This document shows positions 45,367 through 55,201 of a stretch of 64,000 bases of DNA, one piece after another; the stretch's first letter is position 1; each line of letters begins with the position of its first letter. The notes under the pieces were generated by a model that was given only the letters and a program-made list of their open reading frames with translations, ran no database searches and was not told where the DNA came from. Location: positions 1,984,001 to 2,048,000 of the forward strand of contig NZ_CP048279.1 in NCBI RefSeq assembly GCF_010365305.1, in the 5' to 3' direction. A program made the position numbers and the translations under genes. The stretch comes from Staphylococcus sp. MI 10-1553 (GTDB lineage Bacteria; Bacillota; Bacilli; Staphylococcales; Staphylococcaceae).

Positions 45367-46557
45367 TTATAAGCCTGCACGTGCTATAAATTGTTTTTCA
45401 TATGCCTCAATTTGTTCTGGACTGTCGGCATGCCAAATACACCCAAATCTCGAATTGACGTGTTCTTCTTTATACCAATCCCCGTCATAGTAGGAAAGTG
45501 GATACAAGACACCGCGTTGAACAAAGTGACGAATCGCATCAAAGAATCGTGCATTGTTTCCATTCGCAAAATAACTGTAAAACTTGTGATGTGGACCCGT
45601 TAGTTGATCTTTGAGCAATAACATACTTGTCGACCCATTTTGTCTAAAATTTAAATCAATGGCATATACATCGCCATGTTTATCGACGAGTAAATCAAAC
45701 CCAGCAATGCCGATAAATCCTTTTTTAACAGCGATATCCATAATCTCATACCCTGCTTGAATGACTTGTTCTGGCACAGTTATCGCATTGATGTTGCCGT
45801 TATAAAAGCCATACGCATTTGTCAGTTGTTTAGCCGAACCTAAGTACACGATACCATCTTCGGGGTGCCATGCAAACTGAACGCAATAGTTATCGACAGC
45901 TTCAACACATTGTTCGATAATTAAAGTGTCTGTCGCCGCTTCAGCTTTTTCGACACGTGCGATGGCTTTCTCCAAATCATTTTCGTTATAACAAATCATG
46001 ACGCCGTAACCCCCTGCAGTCGGCAAGTCATCTCCTGGTTTAATGACGAGCGGTAACTCCCACTGTTGGACTGCCGTTTTGAAATCTTGAAATGCGACAA
46101 TTTCGCGCTCAGGCACATATTGGCCACCCGTCCATTTCGGAATTAATGATTTGTTGTTTAAGTCTTTGAATAACTGTTTGTCCATCGCATAGTGATTCGC
46201 GTCAACAATATTATCCCCATGGACATATTGGAAATAAATTAAACGCGCTTCCTCTTCTGTCAGTCGTTTTAATGTCTGTTCATAACTTTCTTGGTCGTGA
46301 AACGTAATGACATTATCCGGAATTTCTCGTCCTATGAGTTGAAATAACTGTTGTAATCTGTCAGTGACACTCGCTTCATGAACGATGACTGGCAATTGTG
46401 CAATCAGTAATTCACGCCCTGTTAAAAAGTTGGATTGATGTTCATCTGGTGCTAACCAAGGATTCGACACATATGAGGGTCTTGACGTGTAAACGATGTT
46501 CGTGTCATAAATTTCTCCCATTGTTAATTGACTTCGATATTGAATATTGTGTGTCAT
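45367..46557 (-). CDS. ATP-grasp domain protein of the SAM-riboswitch operon
   Basis: 396 residues. A central-to-C-terminal ATP-grasp fold is seen in LPLVIKPGDDLPTAGGYGVM (ATP lysine), TLIIEQCVEAVDNYCVQF and YAIDLNFRQNGSTSMLLLKD (metal-binding Asp and Asn). The N-terminal about 130 residues look like a pre-ATP-grasp domain. Probably a carboxylate-amine or carboxylate-thiol ligase; substrate unknown. Starts five bases after the M20 peptidase stop, with GGGAG overlapping its end. SAM-riboswitch control suggests a job in methionine or cysteine metabolism. Confidence 0.85.
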   Translation of the reverse strand: MTHNIQYRSQLTMGEIYDTNIVYTSRPSYVSNPWLAPDEHQSNFLTGRELLIAQLPVIVHEASVTDRLQQLFQLIGREIPDNVITFHDQESYEQTLKRLTEEEARLIYFQYVHGDNIVDANHYAMDKQLFKDLNNKSLIPKWTGGQYVPEREIVAFQDFKTAVQQWELPLVIKPGDDLPTAGGYGVMICYNENDLEKAIARVEKAEAATDTLIIEQCVEAVDNYCVQFAWHPEDGIVYLGSAKQLTNAYGFYNGNINAITVPEQVIQAGYEIMDIAVKKGFIGIAGFDLLVDKHGDVYAIDLNFRQNGSTSMLLLKDQLTGPHHKFYSYFANGNNARFFDAIRHFVQRGVLYPLSYYDGDWYKEEHVNSRFGCIWHADSPEQIEAYEKQFIARAGL

Positions 46558-46561
46558 TTTG

Positions 46562-47746
46562 TCATTTCTCCCTTTTATGTTGATGCTCCTTTTGTATCTC
46601 GGCTAATAACGTTTGATCTTGTATTAACTTGGCCCCCATTAATGCGATCATTTTTGCGCCTTTAATGAGTGCGTCATCCCCCATTGGACTTGCTGCAGCT
46701 TCACGAAAACGGTGAGTATGGCCGACTAAACTTCTTGGACCAATTTTGACGTGCGGATGAATCGTTGGCACGACATGACTGACATTCCCCGTATCAGTCG
46801 AACCGTAGCCAAAATCATCATGACTGACTTCTTCACCAAGTTCCGTTGCATAATGTTCGAATAATTGATCTAACAACGGTGATTTAATGAATTCGTTCAC
46901 ACCGTTTTGAATCGGTTCAAATTCAAAATCACATCCCGTTTGTATCGCTGCACCACGCGCAATATCATGCACTCTTGAAGTGAGTACATCCAAGTCTTTT
47001 CTTGTCGTTGCACGTGTGTAAAACCGCGCATGCGTAAAGTCAGGAATAATGTTCGCTGCTTGACCGCCATCTAAAATGACGCCATGCACACGTTCAGTCT
47101 TTTTAATATGTTGACGGAGTTGTGCGACCCCATTAAAATAGCTCAACATTGCATCTAAAGCGTTGCGTGCTTCTGCAGCATTTTCTGAAGCGTGCGCACT
47201 TTGGCCGTAAAACTTAATATCTAGTACGTCTACAGCAAGTGTTGGAATAGTCGAATACGTTTCATTACCCGGATGAATCATTAAGGCAACATCGACGTCG
47301 TCAAAGAGCCCTTCTCGAACGTATGATGCCTTCGCACTCCCATTTTCGCCACCTTCTTCTGCCGGACAACCGAACAGAATGACTTTACCGCCAATGTCAT
47401 CTACCACTTGTTTTAATGCAATAGCTGCTAACATGCTTGATGTTCCAATAATATTATGACCGCAAGCATGCCCTAAACCTGGCAATGCATCATATTCAGC
47501 GAGATAACTGATGGTCGGCCCCTCAACTTCCGAGTCGTATGTCGCAATAAAACCTGTAGAATGCCCTGCAATGTCGCGCTCAACTTCAAAATTGTGTTCT
47601 TTTAAATTTTCAATCAGCAAACGCGATGCAAAAATTTCTTCGTTACCGAGTTCTGGACGTCCATGAATTTGATGACTCATATCTATATAAGCCCATCTAT
47701 GTTGATCGATATAATCTAAAATACGTTGCTCTACCGTTGTCACCAT
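46562..47746 (-). CDS. M20 family metallopeptidase/amidohydrolase
   Basis: 394-residue M20D-type enzyme (AbgB-like). Metal ligands lie in GLGHACGHNIIG and GCPAEEGGENGSAK, the dimerisation domain is about 185-300, and SMGDDALI closes the catalytic domain. It likely hydrolyses an N-acyl or dipeptide-like amide. ATG 47744-47746 (MVTTVEQR) has AAGGAGG directly upstream. The SAM-I riboswitch in its leader implies induction when SAM is scarce, so a sulfur amino acid conjugate is a reasonable substrate guess. Confidence 0.88.
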   Translation of the reverse strand: MVTTVEQRILDYIDQHRWAYIDMSHQIHGRPELGNEEIFASRLLIENLKEHNFEVERDIAGHSTGFIATYDSEVEGPTISYLAEYDALPGLGHACGHNIIGTSSMLAAIALKQVVDDIGGKVILFGCPAEEGGENGSAKASYVREGLFDDVDVALMIHPGNETYSTIPTLAVDVLDIKFYGQSAHASENAAEARNALDAMLSYFNGVAQLRQHIKKTERVHGVILDGGQAANIIPDFTHARFYTRATTRKDLDVLTSRVHDIARGAAIQTGCDFEFEPIQNGVNEFIKSPLLDQLFEHYATELGEEVSHDDFGYGSTDTGNVSHVVPTIHPHVKIGPRSLVGHTHRFREAAASPMGDDALIKGAKMIALMGAKLIQDQTLLAEIQKEHQHKREK

Positions 47747-47762
47747 GTTACTCCTCCTTAAA

Positions 47763-47947
47763 CAAAAAATGTTATCCCCATTTACATCCAACACAAACAT
47801 TGATAAGTGTGACTGATGTATATATGTGATAACATCTCTGCCTTCATTTATCTTTCAGCATTTACACTGTTGGAATTCGCACCTTTATCGCCGTACGATG
47901 AGGTTGCTGGGTTTCATCGGGCCAATTCCCTCCACCGCTCTTGATAA
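47763..47947 (-). promoter_or_regulatory. SAM-I (S-box) riboswitch with terminator
   Basis: Aptamer at about 47848-47947 on the minus strand: TTATCAAGAGCGGTGGAGGG, then TGGCCCGATGAAACCC, GCAACC, AAGGTGCGAATTCC and closing GAAAGATAA. These are the conserved S-box blocks in order. Terminator GATGTTATC/GATAACAT plus six Ts at 47763-47836. SAM binding should terminate transcription before the M20/ATP-grasp operon. Confidence 0.95.
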
Positions 47948-48246
47948 ATATTGATTCAATTTTGTAATTATTTTAACGAATTTTCCGCACTTTGTCATGT
48001 TATTTTTAACACTCTTCAAAATTTTCATACTATATTTTACTCTTTTTGCATCACATTTTCATGTCTCAACGACTTTGCGCTGACTCACAAAAAATTTTTT
48101 AATGCATCAATTCATATTAAACCACTCGTAATAATAAGTTTAAAGCTCCTTTCCCTATTATATCGGCATTTAAAAACTTTGTCGCCCCCCTTTCATCTTG
48201 ATTGGAATATGTTAAAATGGATTTAAACATGAAGGAGGTCATACCA

Positions 48247-48717
48247 ATGCCAATAATGAACGTTGAAAGTTTTAATTTAGATCATACGAAAGTGGTCGCA
48301 CCATATATTCGTCTTGCGGGTAAAATGCAAGGGCTCAATGGAGATGACATTTACAAATATGATATTCGCTTCAAACAACCTAACAAAGAACATATGGAAA
48401 TGCCAGGACTTCATTCTTTAGAACATTTAATGGCTGAAAATATTCGTAACCATTCAGACAAAGTAGTCGACTTAAGTCCAATGGGTTGCCAAACAGGGTT
48501 CTACGTCTCTTTCATTAACCATACCGATTATGATGATGTGTTAAACATTGTCGAACAAACGTTACAAGATGTTTTAGCCGCTGATGAAGTGCCTGCGTGC
48601 AATGAAGTTCAATGCGGTTGGGCTGCTTCACACTCATTAGAAGGTGCAAAAGAAATCGCACAAGCCTTTTTAGACAAACGTGTCCAATGGCATGACGTCT
48701 TTGGTACTGGCAAATAA
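48247..48717 (+). CDS. luxS: S-ribosylhomocysteine lyase LuxS
   Basis: 156-residue enzyme that splits S-ribosylhomocysteine to homocysteine and DPD (the AI-2 precursor). The metal ligands are His56, His60 (HSLEH) and Cys123, and catalysis uses Glu59 and Cys81 (MGCQTG). ATG 48247 follows AAGGAGG by eight bases. Divergent from the SAM-riboswitch operon, so methyl-cycle genes flank this intergenic region. Between the riboswitch and this gene only AT-rich promoter DNA is seen. Confidence 0.98.
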   Translation: MPIMNVESFNLDHTKVVAPYIRLAGKMQGLNGDDIYKYDIRFKQPNKEHMEMPGLHSLEHLMAENIRNHSDKVVDLSPMGCQTGFYVSFINHTDYDDVLNIVEQTLQDVLAADEVPACNEVQCGWAASHSLEGAKEIAQAFLDKRVQWHDVFGTGK

Positions 48718-48723
48718 GTATTT

Positions 48724-48775
48724 AAAAACCGAGCAACGACACGATTTTACTGTGTGGTTCCTCGGTTTATTTTTC
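48724..48775. terminator. Bidirectional terminator between luxS and doxX
   Basis: Stem AAACCGAG/CTCGGTTT with T-rich DNA on the plus side and A-rich on the other. It lies between the convergent luxS and DoxX-like genes. Confidence 0.8.
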
Positions 48776-48776
48776 A

Positions 48777-49130
48777 CTATAATTTCTTAATCATATACAT
48801 CAATACAAATTGCATCGGGAGACGTCCGTATAAAGCAGTATCCGATAATGGTTTGTCACCTAATGGCAATTTTTTACGTGCCATATAAATGTTGGCAGGA
48901 AAAACGGCAAGTAAAAATGCGTTAATCCAATTTTTCAATGCGTTTGACGGGCGTCGCAACACTAACAACACACCGATTACAATTTCGCACACACCTGTCA
49001 CAAGTACAGCTGTTTTACGTAAAGGTAAATATGCCGGCACAATATTTCTAAATTGGCGCTCTCTCGTAAAATGTAAGACACCAATTGCTATAAATGCGAG
49101 ACCTAATACGATTCGACCTAGTTTTTTCAT
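48777..49130 (-). CDS. DoxX family membrane protein
   Basis: 117-residue membrane protein with about four hydrophobic helices. FIAIGVLHFTRERQFRNIVPAYLP and the C-terminal LPMQFVLMYMIKKL fit DoxX-like proteins. Function unknown in this subgroup. Eleven bases after the pdp stop and so likely co-transcribed. Confidence 0.8.
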   Translation of the reverse strand: MKKLGRIVLGLAFIAIGVLHFTRERQFRNIVPAYLPLRKTAVLVTGVCEIVIGVLLVLRRPSNALKNWINAFLLAVFPANIYMARKKLPLGDKPLSDTALYGRLPMQFVLMYMIKKL

Positions 49131-49141
49131 CCTATCATCCT

Positions 49142-50443
49142 TTATTCAGTAATGATTGTATGAATGAGCTGTGGCTGTTCTGCGTGGTCTGAAATAGTAA
49201 TGTTATCATACAATTTTTGTTTGACTTGTTCTACATCTTCACTATTCGCATAAATCGTCAATAATGATTCGCCTTCTTCTACACGATCACCGACTTTTTT
49301 GTTCAATACGAGCCCCACTGCTAAATCAATGACATCTTCTTTTGTTTGACGACCCGCACCTAACATCATTGAAGCAATACCGATTTCATTGGCAATCATT
49401 TCCGAAACGACACCGCTACGTTTGGCTGGTAATTCAAATTGATATTGTGCCGTTGGTAATTTTGATGGATCATCGACAACAGATGCGTCTCCACCTTGAT
49501 TGCTTAAGAATGTTTTGAATTTTTCTAGTGCTTTACCGTTATCAATCACTTCTTGTAACATACCACGTGCTTCATCTAAATCTTTCGCTTTTTGAGCAAG
49601 CACAACCATTTGAGAGCCTAAAGTTAATACAAGTTCTGTTAAATCTTCAGGACCATCACCTTTCAACGTATCGATCGCTTCTTGCAATTCGAGCGCGTTA
49701 CCAATCGCACGACCGAGTGGCTGGCTCATATCAGAAATCATCGCCATCGTTTGACGTCCAACTTGGTTACCAATTTTAACCATTGCATGTGCCAATTGTT
49801 CAGCATCTTCAACAGTTTTCATAAATGCGCCGTTACCCGTTTTAACGTCTAATACAATCGCATCAGCACCCGCTGCAATTTTTTTACTCATAATTGATGA
49901 CGCAATTAATGGAATAGAGTTCACTGTCGCTGTTACATCACGGAGCGCATAAATCTTTTTGTCTGCAGGCGTTAAATTACCTGTTTGACCAATGACTGCT
50001 ACACGATCTTCATTCACTAACTTCACGAATGTTTCTTCTGAAATTTCAACGTGGAAGCCTTCTACTGATTCTAATTTATCAATCGTGCCACCTGTATGAC
50101 CTAAACCACGACCACTCATTTTCGCAACAGGTATATCTAATGCCGCAACTAATGGCGCAAGAACAAGTGTCGTTGTATCACCTACACCACCTGTTGAGTG
50201 CTTGTCGACTTTAATCCCTTCAATGTTAGAGAGGTCGATTTGATCACCCGATTCCACCATCGCCATCGTTAAGTGCGCACGTTCTTCATCTGTCATATCT
50301 TGGAAAAAAATTGCCATTGCTAAACTAGACATTTGATAATCAGGAATGTCATCATTTGTATAACCCTTTACGACAAATTCAATTTCTTCTTTCGTTAAAG
50401 CATGTCCATCCCTTTTTTTAGCAATAATATCAACCATTCTCAT
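49142..50443 (-). CDS. pdp: Pyrimidine-nucleoside phosphorylase
   Basis: 433-residue phosphorylase for uridine, deoxyuridine and thymidine, 2-deoxyribose or ribose 1-phosphate being the product. Phosphate-binding [17 protein letters not shown] and the family segment [18 protein letters not shown] are intact. In staphylococci pdp usually sits close to deoD, as here, although the two are divergent in this window. Confidence 0.97.
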   Translation of the reverse strand: MRMVDIIAKKRDGHALTKEEIEFVVKGYTNDDIPDYQMSSLAMAIFFQDMTDEERAHLTMAMVESGDQIDLSNIEGIKVDKHSTGGVGDTTTLVLAPLVAALDIPVAKMSGRGLGHTGGTIDKLESVEGFHVEISEETFVKLVNEDRVAVIGQTGNLTPADKKIYALRDVTATVNSIPLIASSIMSKKIAAGADAIVLDVKTGNGAFMKTVEDAEQLAHAMVKIGNQVGRQTMAMISDMSQPLGRAIGNALELQEAIDTLKGDGPEDLTELVLTLGSQMVVLAQKAKDLDEARGMLQEVIDNGKALEKFKTFLSNQGGDASVVDDPSKLPTAQYQFELPAKRSGVVSEMIANEIGIASMMLGAGRQTKEDVIDLAVGLVLNKKVGDRVEEGESLLTIYANSEDVEQVKQKLYDNITISDHAEQPQLIHTIITE

Positions 50444-50659
50444 GGCTATTCCCTCTTTTCTATATCATTTTAAAGTTACCCTATTGTTGTATCCGCTTTT
50501 ATTATATACGAATGACTACGATTGGTGAAACGAAAGAATTTCTGATTATTTATCAATTCATCAACTTTTATTCATACGTCTCCTTCAAAACTTCGTCGAC
50601 ATTTAACGATACATCTGTTATCTTTAAAGTGATAATAACGAATTAAGGAGATGTTTTAG

Positions 50660-51370
50660 ATGACTCAAGGCACACCACACATTCAACCTAATGGTAAAAA
50701 AATTGCAAAAACAGTCTTAATGCCAGGTGATCCATTACGTGCAAAGTTTATTGCTGAAAACTTTTTAGAAAACGTTGAGCAATTTAACGACGTACGTAAC
50801 ATGTTTGGTTATACAGGTACGTATAAAGGTAAAGAAATCTCTGTAATGGGATCAGGTATGGGGATTCCAAGTATCGGTATTTATTCATACGAGCTTTATC
50901 ATTTCTTTGATGTAGACACGATTATTCGTATCGGTTCTTGTGGTGCAATGCAAGAAGATATTCAACTTTACGATATTATTATTGGTCAAGGCGCATCAAC
51001 AAACTCAGATTACGTAGATCAATTCCAAATTCCAGGTCACTTCTCCCCACTCGCTGACTTTGATTTAGTCGTGAAAGCGAAAGAAAAAGCTGATGAAATC
51101 GGTGCACGTGCCCACGTAGGTAACATTTTATCTTCAGATACATTCTACAATGCGAACCCAGACTTCAACCAAAAATGGATTGAGATGGGCATTTTAGGTG
51201 TTGAAATGGAATCCGCAGGTTTGTATTTAAATGCGACAAAAGCAGGCAAAAAAGCATTAGGTATTTTCACAGTGAGTGACCATTTACTTCGCGATGAAGC
51301 AACAACAGCAGAAGAGCGTCAAAATTCTTTCACACAAATGATGGAAGTCGCATTAGAAATCGCTGAATAA
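50660..51370 (+). CDS. deoD: Purine nucleoside phosphorylase DeoD-type
   Basis: 236-residue hexameric-type phosphorylase. Nucleoside/phosphate segments MPGDPLRAKFIAE, GSGMGIPSIGIYSYEL, IRIGSCGAMQ and GVEMESAGLYLNA are present, as is the catalytic Asp in VSDHLL. ATG 50660 follows AAGGAG. No deoC gene lies next to it here. Confidence 0.97.
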   Translation: MTQGTPHIQPNGKKIAKTVLMPGDPLRAKFIAENFLENVEQFNDVRNMFGYTGTYKGKEISVMGSGMGIPSIGIYSYELYHFFDVDTIIRIGSCGAMQEDIQLYDIIIGQGASTNSDYVDQFQIPGHFSPLADFDLVVKAKEKADEIGARAHVGNILSSDTFYNANPDFNQKWIEMGILGVEMESAGLYLNATKAGKKALGIFTVSDHLLRDEATTAEERQNSFTQMMEVALEIAE

Positions 51371-51374
51371 TGGT

Positions 51375-51415
51375 TAAAAAAGCCACCTAACATGACAATG
51401 TAGGTGGGTTTTTTA
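51375..51415 (+). terminator. Terminator of deoD
   Basis: Stem AAGCCACCTA/TAGGTGGGTT with six Ts on the plus strand, immediately after the stop. Confidence 0.85.
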
Positions 51416-51561
51416 TGATTCAATTATGAAACAACTATTAAACGACTGAATAATGGGATATCTCAGTACTTCAAATTTAAACATCATATCATTTTGAATA
51501 TAGAAATAAAGGACATCATTTAACTTTAAAACTCATATTATTATTTCGAATAGCAATAAAG

Positions 51562-51847
51562 ATTGCATGGACTGCCCGAGACTCCCGAGGGATGAATACG
51601 TAAACAAATTCTACCATCATACTTTAATAGTGATTACTGTTTATCGCAGTAGCTGTCTGACTTCTCAATACTTTCGCTTTTAAGAAATCTAGTCAGCCTT
51701 GCGGGGCAGTACTACGAAATCTTTGTTGCACATGAGATTTCTGTACTGCTCCCAAAATCCAATTTGCCTTCCATCAAGTTTACAAATGAATCAAGCCAAA
51801 TTGAGTTGAGGCAAGCCCCCTGGGAACGCGAGGGCAAGTTTTGCAAT
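51562..51847 (-). repeat. Dispersed structured repeat, copy B
   Basis: Reverse-oriented copy of the repeat at 43952. Ends ATTGCA and TGCAAT; contains GGGGCAGTACTACGAAATC and GTACTGCTCCC arms and the TGACTTCTCAATACT hairpin. It sits inside a further inverted pair, AAGGACATCATTT (51510) and AAATGATGTCCTT (51889), about 390 bases apart. Confidence 0.8.
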
Positions 51848-51914
51848 ATTGTATTGAGAAATAATTTACATTTGTTAAAAGTTTTAAAAATGATGTCCTT
51901 CATTGCTTGATTAC

Positions 51915-52319
51915 TTATTCTTTTGTAGGGACTTGGCTTTGTTTGAAAAAGGTCTGTTCATAAGCATTGGCTTTCGCCCAAGTCGTTTTCCACATTTTAT
52001 CACGGTTATCCGCAAACAATTGATAACCTAAATTTCGCAACGGTTTTGGAACGAGCCACAGTAATGCAGCTAACCATTTATAACCATCTAACGTAAAAAT
52101 CAATTTCGCAATCGCTGTAGATTGAAATGTGAGATGGTCCCCTTCTTGGAGTACCACACTATTATATTCCAACACTTCAGGGTGGGCTTTTTTCAACGCT
52201 TCCCCTGCTGTACTTTTTAACGGCACAAACTGATAACTTCTAGAAAGTCCGTGACGTATTAACCAAATGGCATAATTATAACAATAAATACAACGATCAT
52301 CGTAATAAACTATTGGCAT
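51915..52319 (-). CDS. DCC-family thiol-disulfide oxidoreductase-like protein (DUF393)
   Basis: 134 residues with the family N-terminal motif YYDDRCIYCYNYAIWLI (DxxCxxC-type cysteine pair at positions 10 and 13) and the LFADNRDKMW tail. Predicted thioredoxin-like fold; physiological role unknown. Confidence 0.88.
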   Translation of the reverse strand: MPIVYYDDRCIYCYNYAIWLIRHGLSRSYQFVPLKSTAGEALKKAHPEVLEYNSVVLQEGDHLTFQSTAIAKLIFTLDGYKWLAALLWLVPKPLRNLGYQLFADNRDKMWKTTWAKANAYEQTFFKQSQVPTKE

Positions 52320-52379
52320 ATTATCACCTCTTTATAGTTATACCCATTTTTCATTTCATTTACCCTTTTCAGTGCTTGC

Positions 52380-53810
52380 TTAATTAGTCGTTTCTTGTTG
52401 TTGATAATACGTTTTTTCTGCTGGCGACAATTTAATAATTTTAAAACCTGTAAAGCCGTAAATAATCGAAATGATCGGCACAATATAGTTCAATATCGCA
52501 AATGGTCCATATTGACTGACAGAAACGCCTAATGTAGTAAAGATAAACACACCACATGTATTCCAAGGGGCAAATACAGATGTCAACGTCCCCCCGTCTT
52601 CTAATGCACGTGATAAATTTTTAGGGTGTAGTCCTTTATCAATAAATGTTGAGACATACATACGAGACGGCACGATGATAGAAATATATTGTTCAGAGCA
52701 AGAAAAGTTCGTCCCTACACATGAAATGATGACAGACGCAATCAATGAACCTGTATTTTTCGCAAACTTTAATATGACGGAAATCAGTGCTTTTAACATA
52801 CCAGAATATTCAAGTAAGCCACCAAACGTCATAGCAACAAGTGTAAGTGAAATCGTATAGAACATCGATTCAAGACCGCCACGATTAAATAACTCATCAA
52901 TCGTTTTGTTGCCTGAATCTATCGTAAAACCTGTCTGTAATACTTTTACCGCGTTAACAAGTGTATCACCTTGCACAAAAATTTGCGTAAAGAATCCTAA
53001 CACAATCCCTAAAACAATTGCTGGAATGGCTGGCACTTTAAAAGCGACTGCAATGATGACAATAAGGGGTATTAACAACAACCATGGTGAAATGACAAAT
53101 GCATCTTGAATGCCGTTCATAATCGTATCAATTTTTTGTTGTTCTAAATGATCGCTGCCATACATTTGTCCCATCACAAAGAAAATGATTAATGAAATAA
53201 TAAGACCTGGAATTGTCGTATAAAACATGTGTCGAATATGTTCAAATAAATCAACATTCGTTAACCCTGAGGCAAGGTTCGTCGTATCTGATAGCGGACT
53301 CATTTTATCACCAAAATATGAGCCGGATATCACAGCACCTGCGACCATACCTGGTGACAAGCCCATACTCATACCGATACCCATTGATGCCACACCGACC
53401 GTCGCCATCGTAGACCAACTACTACCGATTGCTAACGATACAATACCACAAATGACCACGACAACAGCTAAGAAATATGTAGGGGAAATCAATTTTAAAC
53501 CGTAGTAAATCATTGCCGCAACAACTCCGCTACCAATCCATGCACCGATAATCAGACCTACTAGCATAATAATGACCACTGCCGGTAGAGCATGTCGAAT
53601 CCCTTTATACATCATTTCTTCTACTTCTTCCCAACGATAACCGTGCGCCATTGTAATGATAATCGCAACAGATGTTCCAATCAATAAAGGAAGGTGTGGC
53701 GGCTGTTGAAGCTTAACGACTGTGTATAGCATGGCGCCAATCATAATCGTAAGTGTTAACAAGGCGTACCACACATTGATATCTTTTTTAACTTTGACTT
53801 TCTTTTCCAT
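52380..53810 (-). CDS. nhaC: NhaC-family Na+/H+ antiporter
   Basis: 476-residue membrane protein with about 11-12 helices. GSSWSTMATVGVASMGIGMSM, GAVISGSYFGDKMSPLSDTT and FSCSEQYISIIVPSRMY are conserved in NhaC antiporters. Exchanges cytoplasmic Na+ for H+, contributing to pH and salt tolerance, or organic acids in some relatives. Monocistronic. Confidence 0.9.
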   Translation of the reverse strand: MEKKVKVKKDINVWYALLTLTIMIGAMLYTVVKLQQPPHLPLLIGTSVAIIITMAHGYRWEEVEEMMYKGIRHALPAVVIIMLVGLIIGAWIGSGVVAAMIYYGLKLISPTYFLAVVVVICGIVSLAIGSSWSTMATVGVASMGIGMSMGLSPGMVAGAVISGSYFGDKMSPLSDTTNLASGLTNVDLFEHIRHMFYTTIPGLIISLIIFFVMGQMYGSDHLEQQKIDTIMNGIQDAFVISPWLLLIPLIVIIAVAFKVPAIPAIVLGIVLGFFTQIFVQGDTLVNAVKVLQTGFTIDSGNKTIDELFNRGGLESMFYTISLTLVAMTFGGLLEYSGMLKALISVILKFAKNTGSLIASVIISCVGTNFSCSEQYISIIVPSRMYVSTFIDKGLHPKNLSRALEDGGTLTSVFAPWNTCGVFIFTTLGVSVSQYGPFAILNYIVPIISIIYGFTGFKIIKLSPAEKTYYQQQETTN

Positions 53811-54115
53811 TTGAATCCCTCTCCCCTAGAATTTATATTCATTCATTAACATGTATAAATATAATACGATAAGCACTAGGATTCTTCAATATTATTTTTC
53901 ACTTTTCCTTAAAAATCATTATACACACTTTTCTGTTTTTAAAGAAAGCGGTTTCATTTAAATATGTCAGAAATGTTTTATGAGCTGAAACGGCCATCCA
54001 CTAACGCTTGATTATATATTTAATTTTTTATTAATTGGACGATTACAAAACTTTTGATACGATTGAAATATCAATTCTAAAGTAGGGATTTTATAGCACG
54101 TCTAAAAAATATGGA
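53811..54115. other. Intergenic AT-rich stretch after nhaC start
   Basis: Upstream region of nhaC. I see AT-rich DNA with presumed nhaC promoter elements and no gene. Confidence 0.5.
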
Positions 54116-54280
54116 TTGGAAGTTATATTTTGGCTCTTACTTATTTTTACGCCTTTGATTTTGTTCACAGTCATATACATGCCAGGAAATGTTAAAAGTC
54201 TCGCATTTATTTGGGTGCTCGTCTTTTGGATAGTTTATCATATTATTCGCATCAAAAAAGCTAAGTCAAAAGAAGCGTAG
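54116..54280 (+). CDS. Possible small membrane protein or fragment
   Basis: 54-codon frame with two hydrophobic stretches (VIFWLLLIFTPLILFTVIY and SLAFIWVLVFWIVYHII) and a basic tail KKAKSKEA. The only start candidate is TTG at 54116 with no good ribosome site; the frame is open a further ten codons upstream without ATG. It may be a real 54-residue protein or the 3' end of a degraded membrane gene. Confidence 0.35.
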   Translation: MEVIFWLLLIFTPLILFTVIYMPGNVKSLAFIWVLVFWIVYHIIRIKKAKSKEA

Positions 54281-54360
54281 ATGATGAAAATTTTGGAGGT
54301 TATTCAAAAGCCACGAAAAGCAGCTAAGATATAAATTCAACAAGTATTGGAGATAAACAC

Positions 54361-54837
54361 GTGATCATTAAACTAAACAATATCAATATTCATTTGAATT
54401 TAGAAAACGAAATACCTTATTTTCAAGTAGCAGAACCCCATAAATTAAGATTAGACGTCAACAGTGTAGAGACAAAAGATATGAAATATGTGATGAATCG
54501 CATATTCAGAGAAAAACCGATACATTGTTCATTGCTTTCAAAACATATTAAACCTGTGAAATATAAAGAAAAAACGAATATCGGTCGGTATATTACCATT
54601 CATCATTAGCATGAAACTATTCATTCTGAGAGCGATGTATATATTATCGCTACAATAAAAAATATTGATTTAGAAGATGTGATTTCTTATGCTCTCTATA
54701 TAACGAAAGGATTTGTAGAGCCGTTTATAGTCTTTTATAACGATAAGAGTATGATATATATCAGTAATTCTGTGATAGATATTATCAGTGAGGAAACTGA
54801 TATCATTGCTTCATTAAAACTAAGACTTTTTAACTAA
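54361..54837 (+). pseudogene. Hypothetical gene interrupted by an in-frame stop
   Basis: GTG start at 54361, 82 codons, then TAG at 54607-54609. The same frame continues without interruption for 75 more codons to TAA at 54835-54837. Both halves look coding (LNNINIHLNLENEIPYFQV; DVISYALYITKGFVEPFIV), giving a protein of about 158 residues if read through. No family recognised. Small, AT-rich and orphan-like; an immunity-type protein is one possibility but unproven. Confidence 0.55.
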
Positions 54838-55082
54838 ATATACTCGTGTCATTTAACAATTTTTTTGCTGCAAATTAACATTAAATTTCATGATCTTAAA
54901 TTAAAACTTGCATCACGAAAAATATCTAATACTAATAATAGGAACTCACATCTCAATATCTCTATGATTATTTATACGTTATAACTATTTAATACATGTG
55001 GAAGATTGATTACACTATAAGTGGGTTAAATTGATTTAAAAGCGAAGTTAACGTACTAATCTAATGCCTTTAATCCCTTACT

Positions 55083-55111
55083 TTGCATTTCCCAAACTAA
55101 AATGCTATAAT
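55083..55111 (+). promoter_or_regulatory. Promoter of the putative antitoxin RNA
   Basis: TTGCAT (55083-55088), exactly 17 bases, TATAAT (55106-55111). Predicted start near 55118. It drives a plus-strand transcript converging on the toxin gene. Confidence 0.75.
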
Positions 55112-55117
55112 GTGTTT

Positions 55118-55183
55118 AACGAAGATTAGTGTGCACTTTACACACCAATCCCCTCACTACTACCGATAGTGAGGGGATTTTTT
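55118..55183 (+). ncRNA. Putative antitoxin RNA of a par/SprA-type type I TA locus
   Basis: About 66 nt from the predicted start to the end of a perfect terminator (AATCCCCTCACTA/TAGTGAGGGGATT plus six Ts, 55147-55183). It includes ACGAAGATTAGT (55119-55130), which recurs at 55281-55292 in the start region of the toxin gene. The RNA can therefore pair with the toxin mRNA both at its 3' end and around its ribosome-binding site, as RNAII does in pAD1 par. Confidence 0.7.
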
Positions 55184-55201
55184 AGTGTTGGCAAAAGTCG
55201 C

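Noticed and set aside
51712..51903. 63-codon minus-strand frame between deoD and the DCC gene
   Set aside because: It falls within the dispersed repeat copy B; the same region in other copies is not open.
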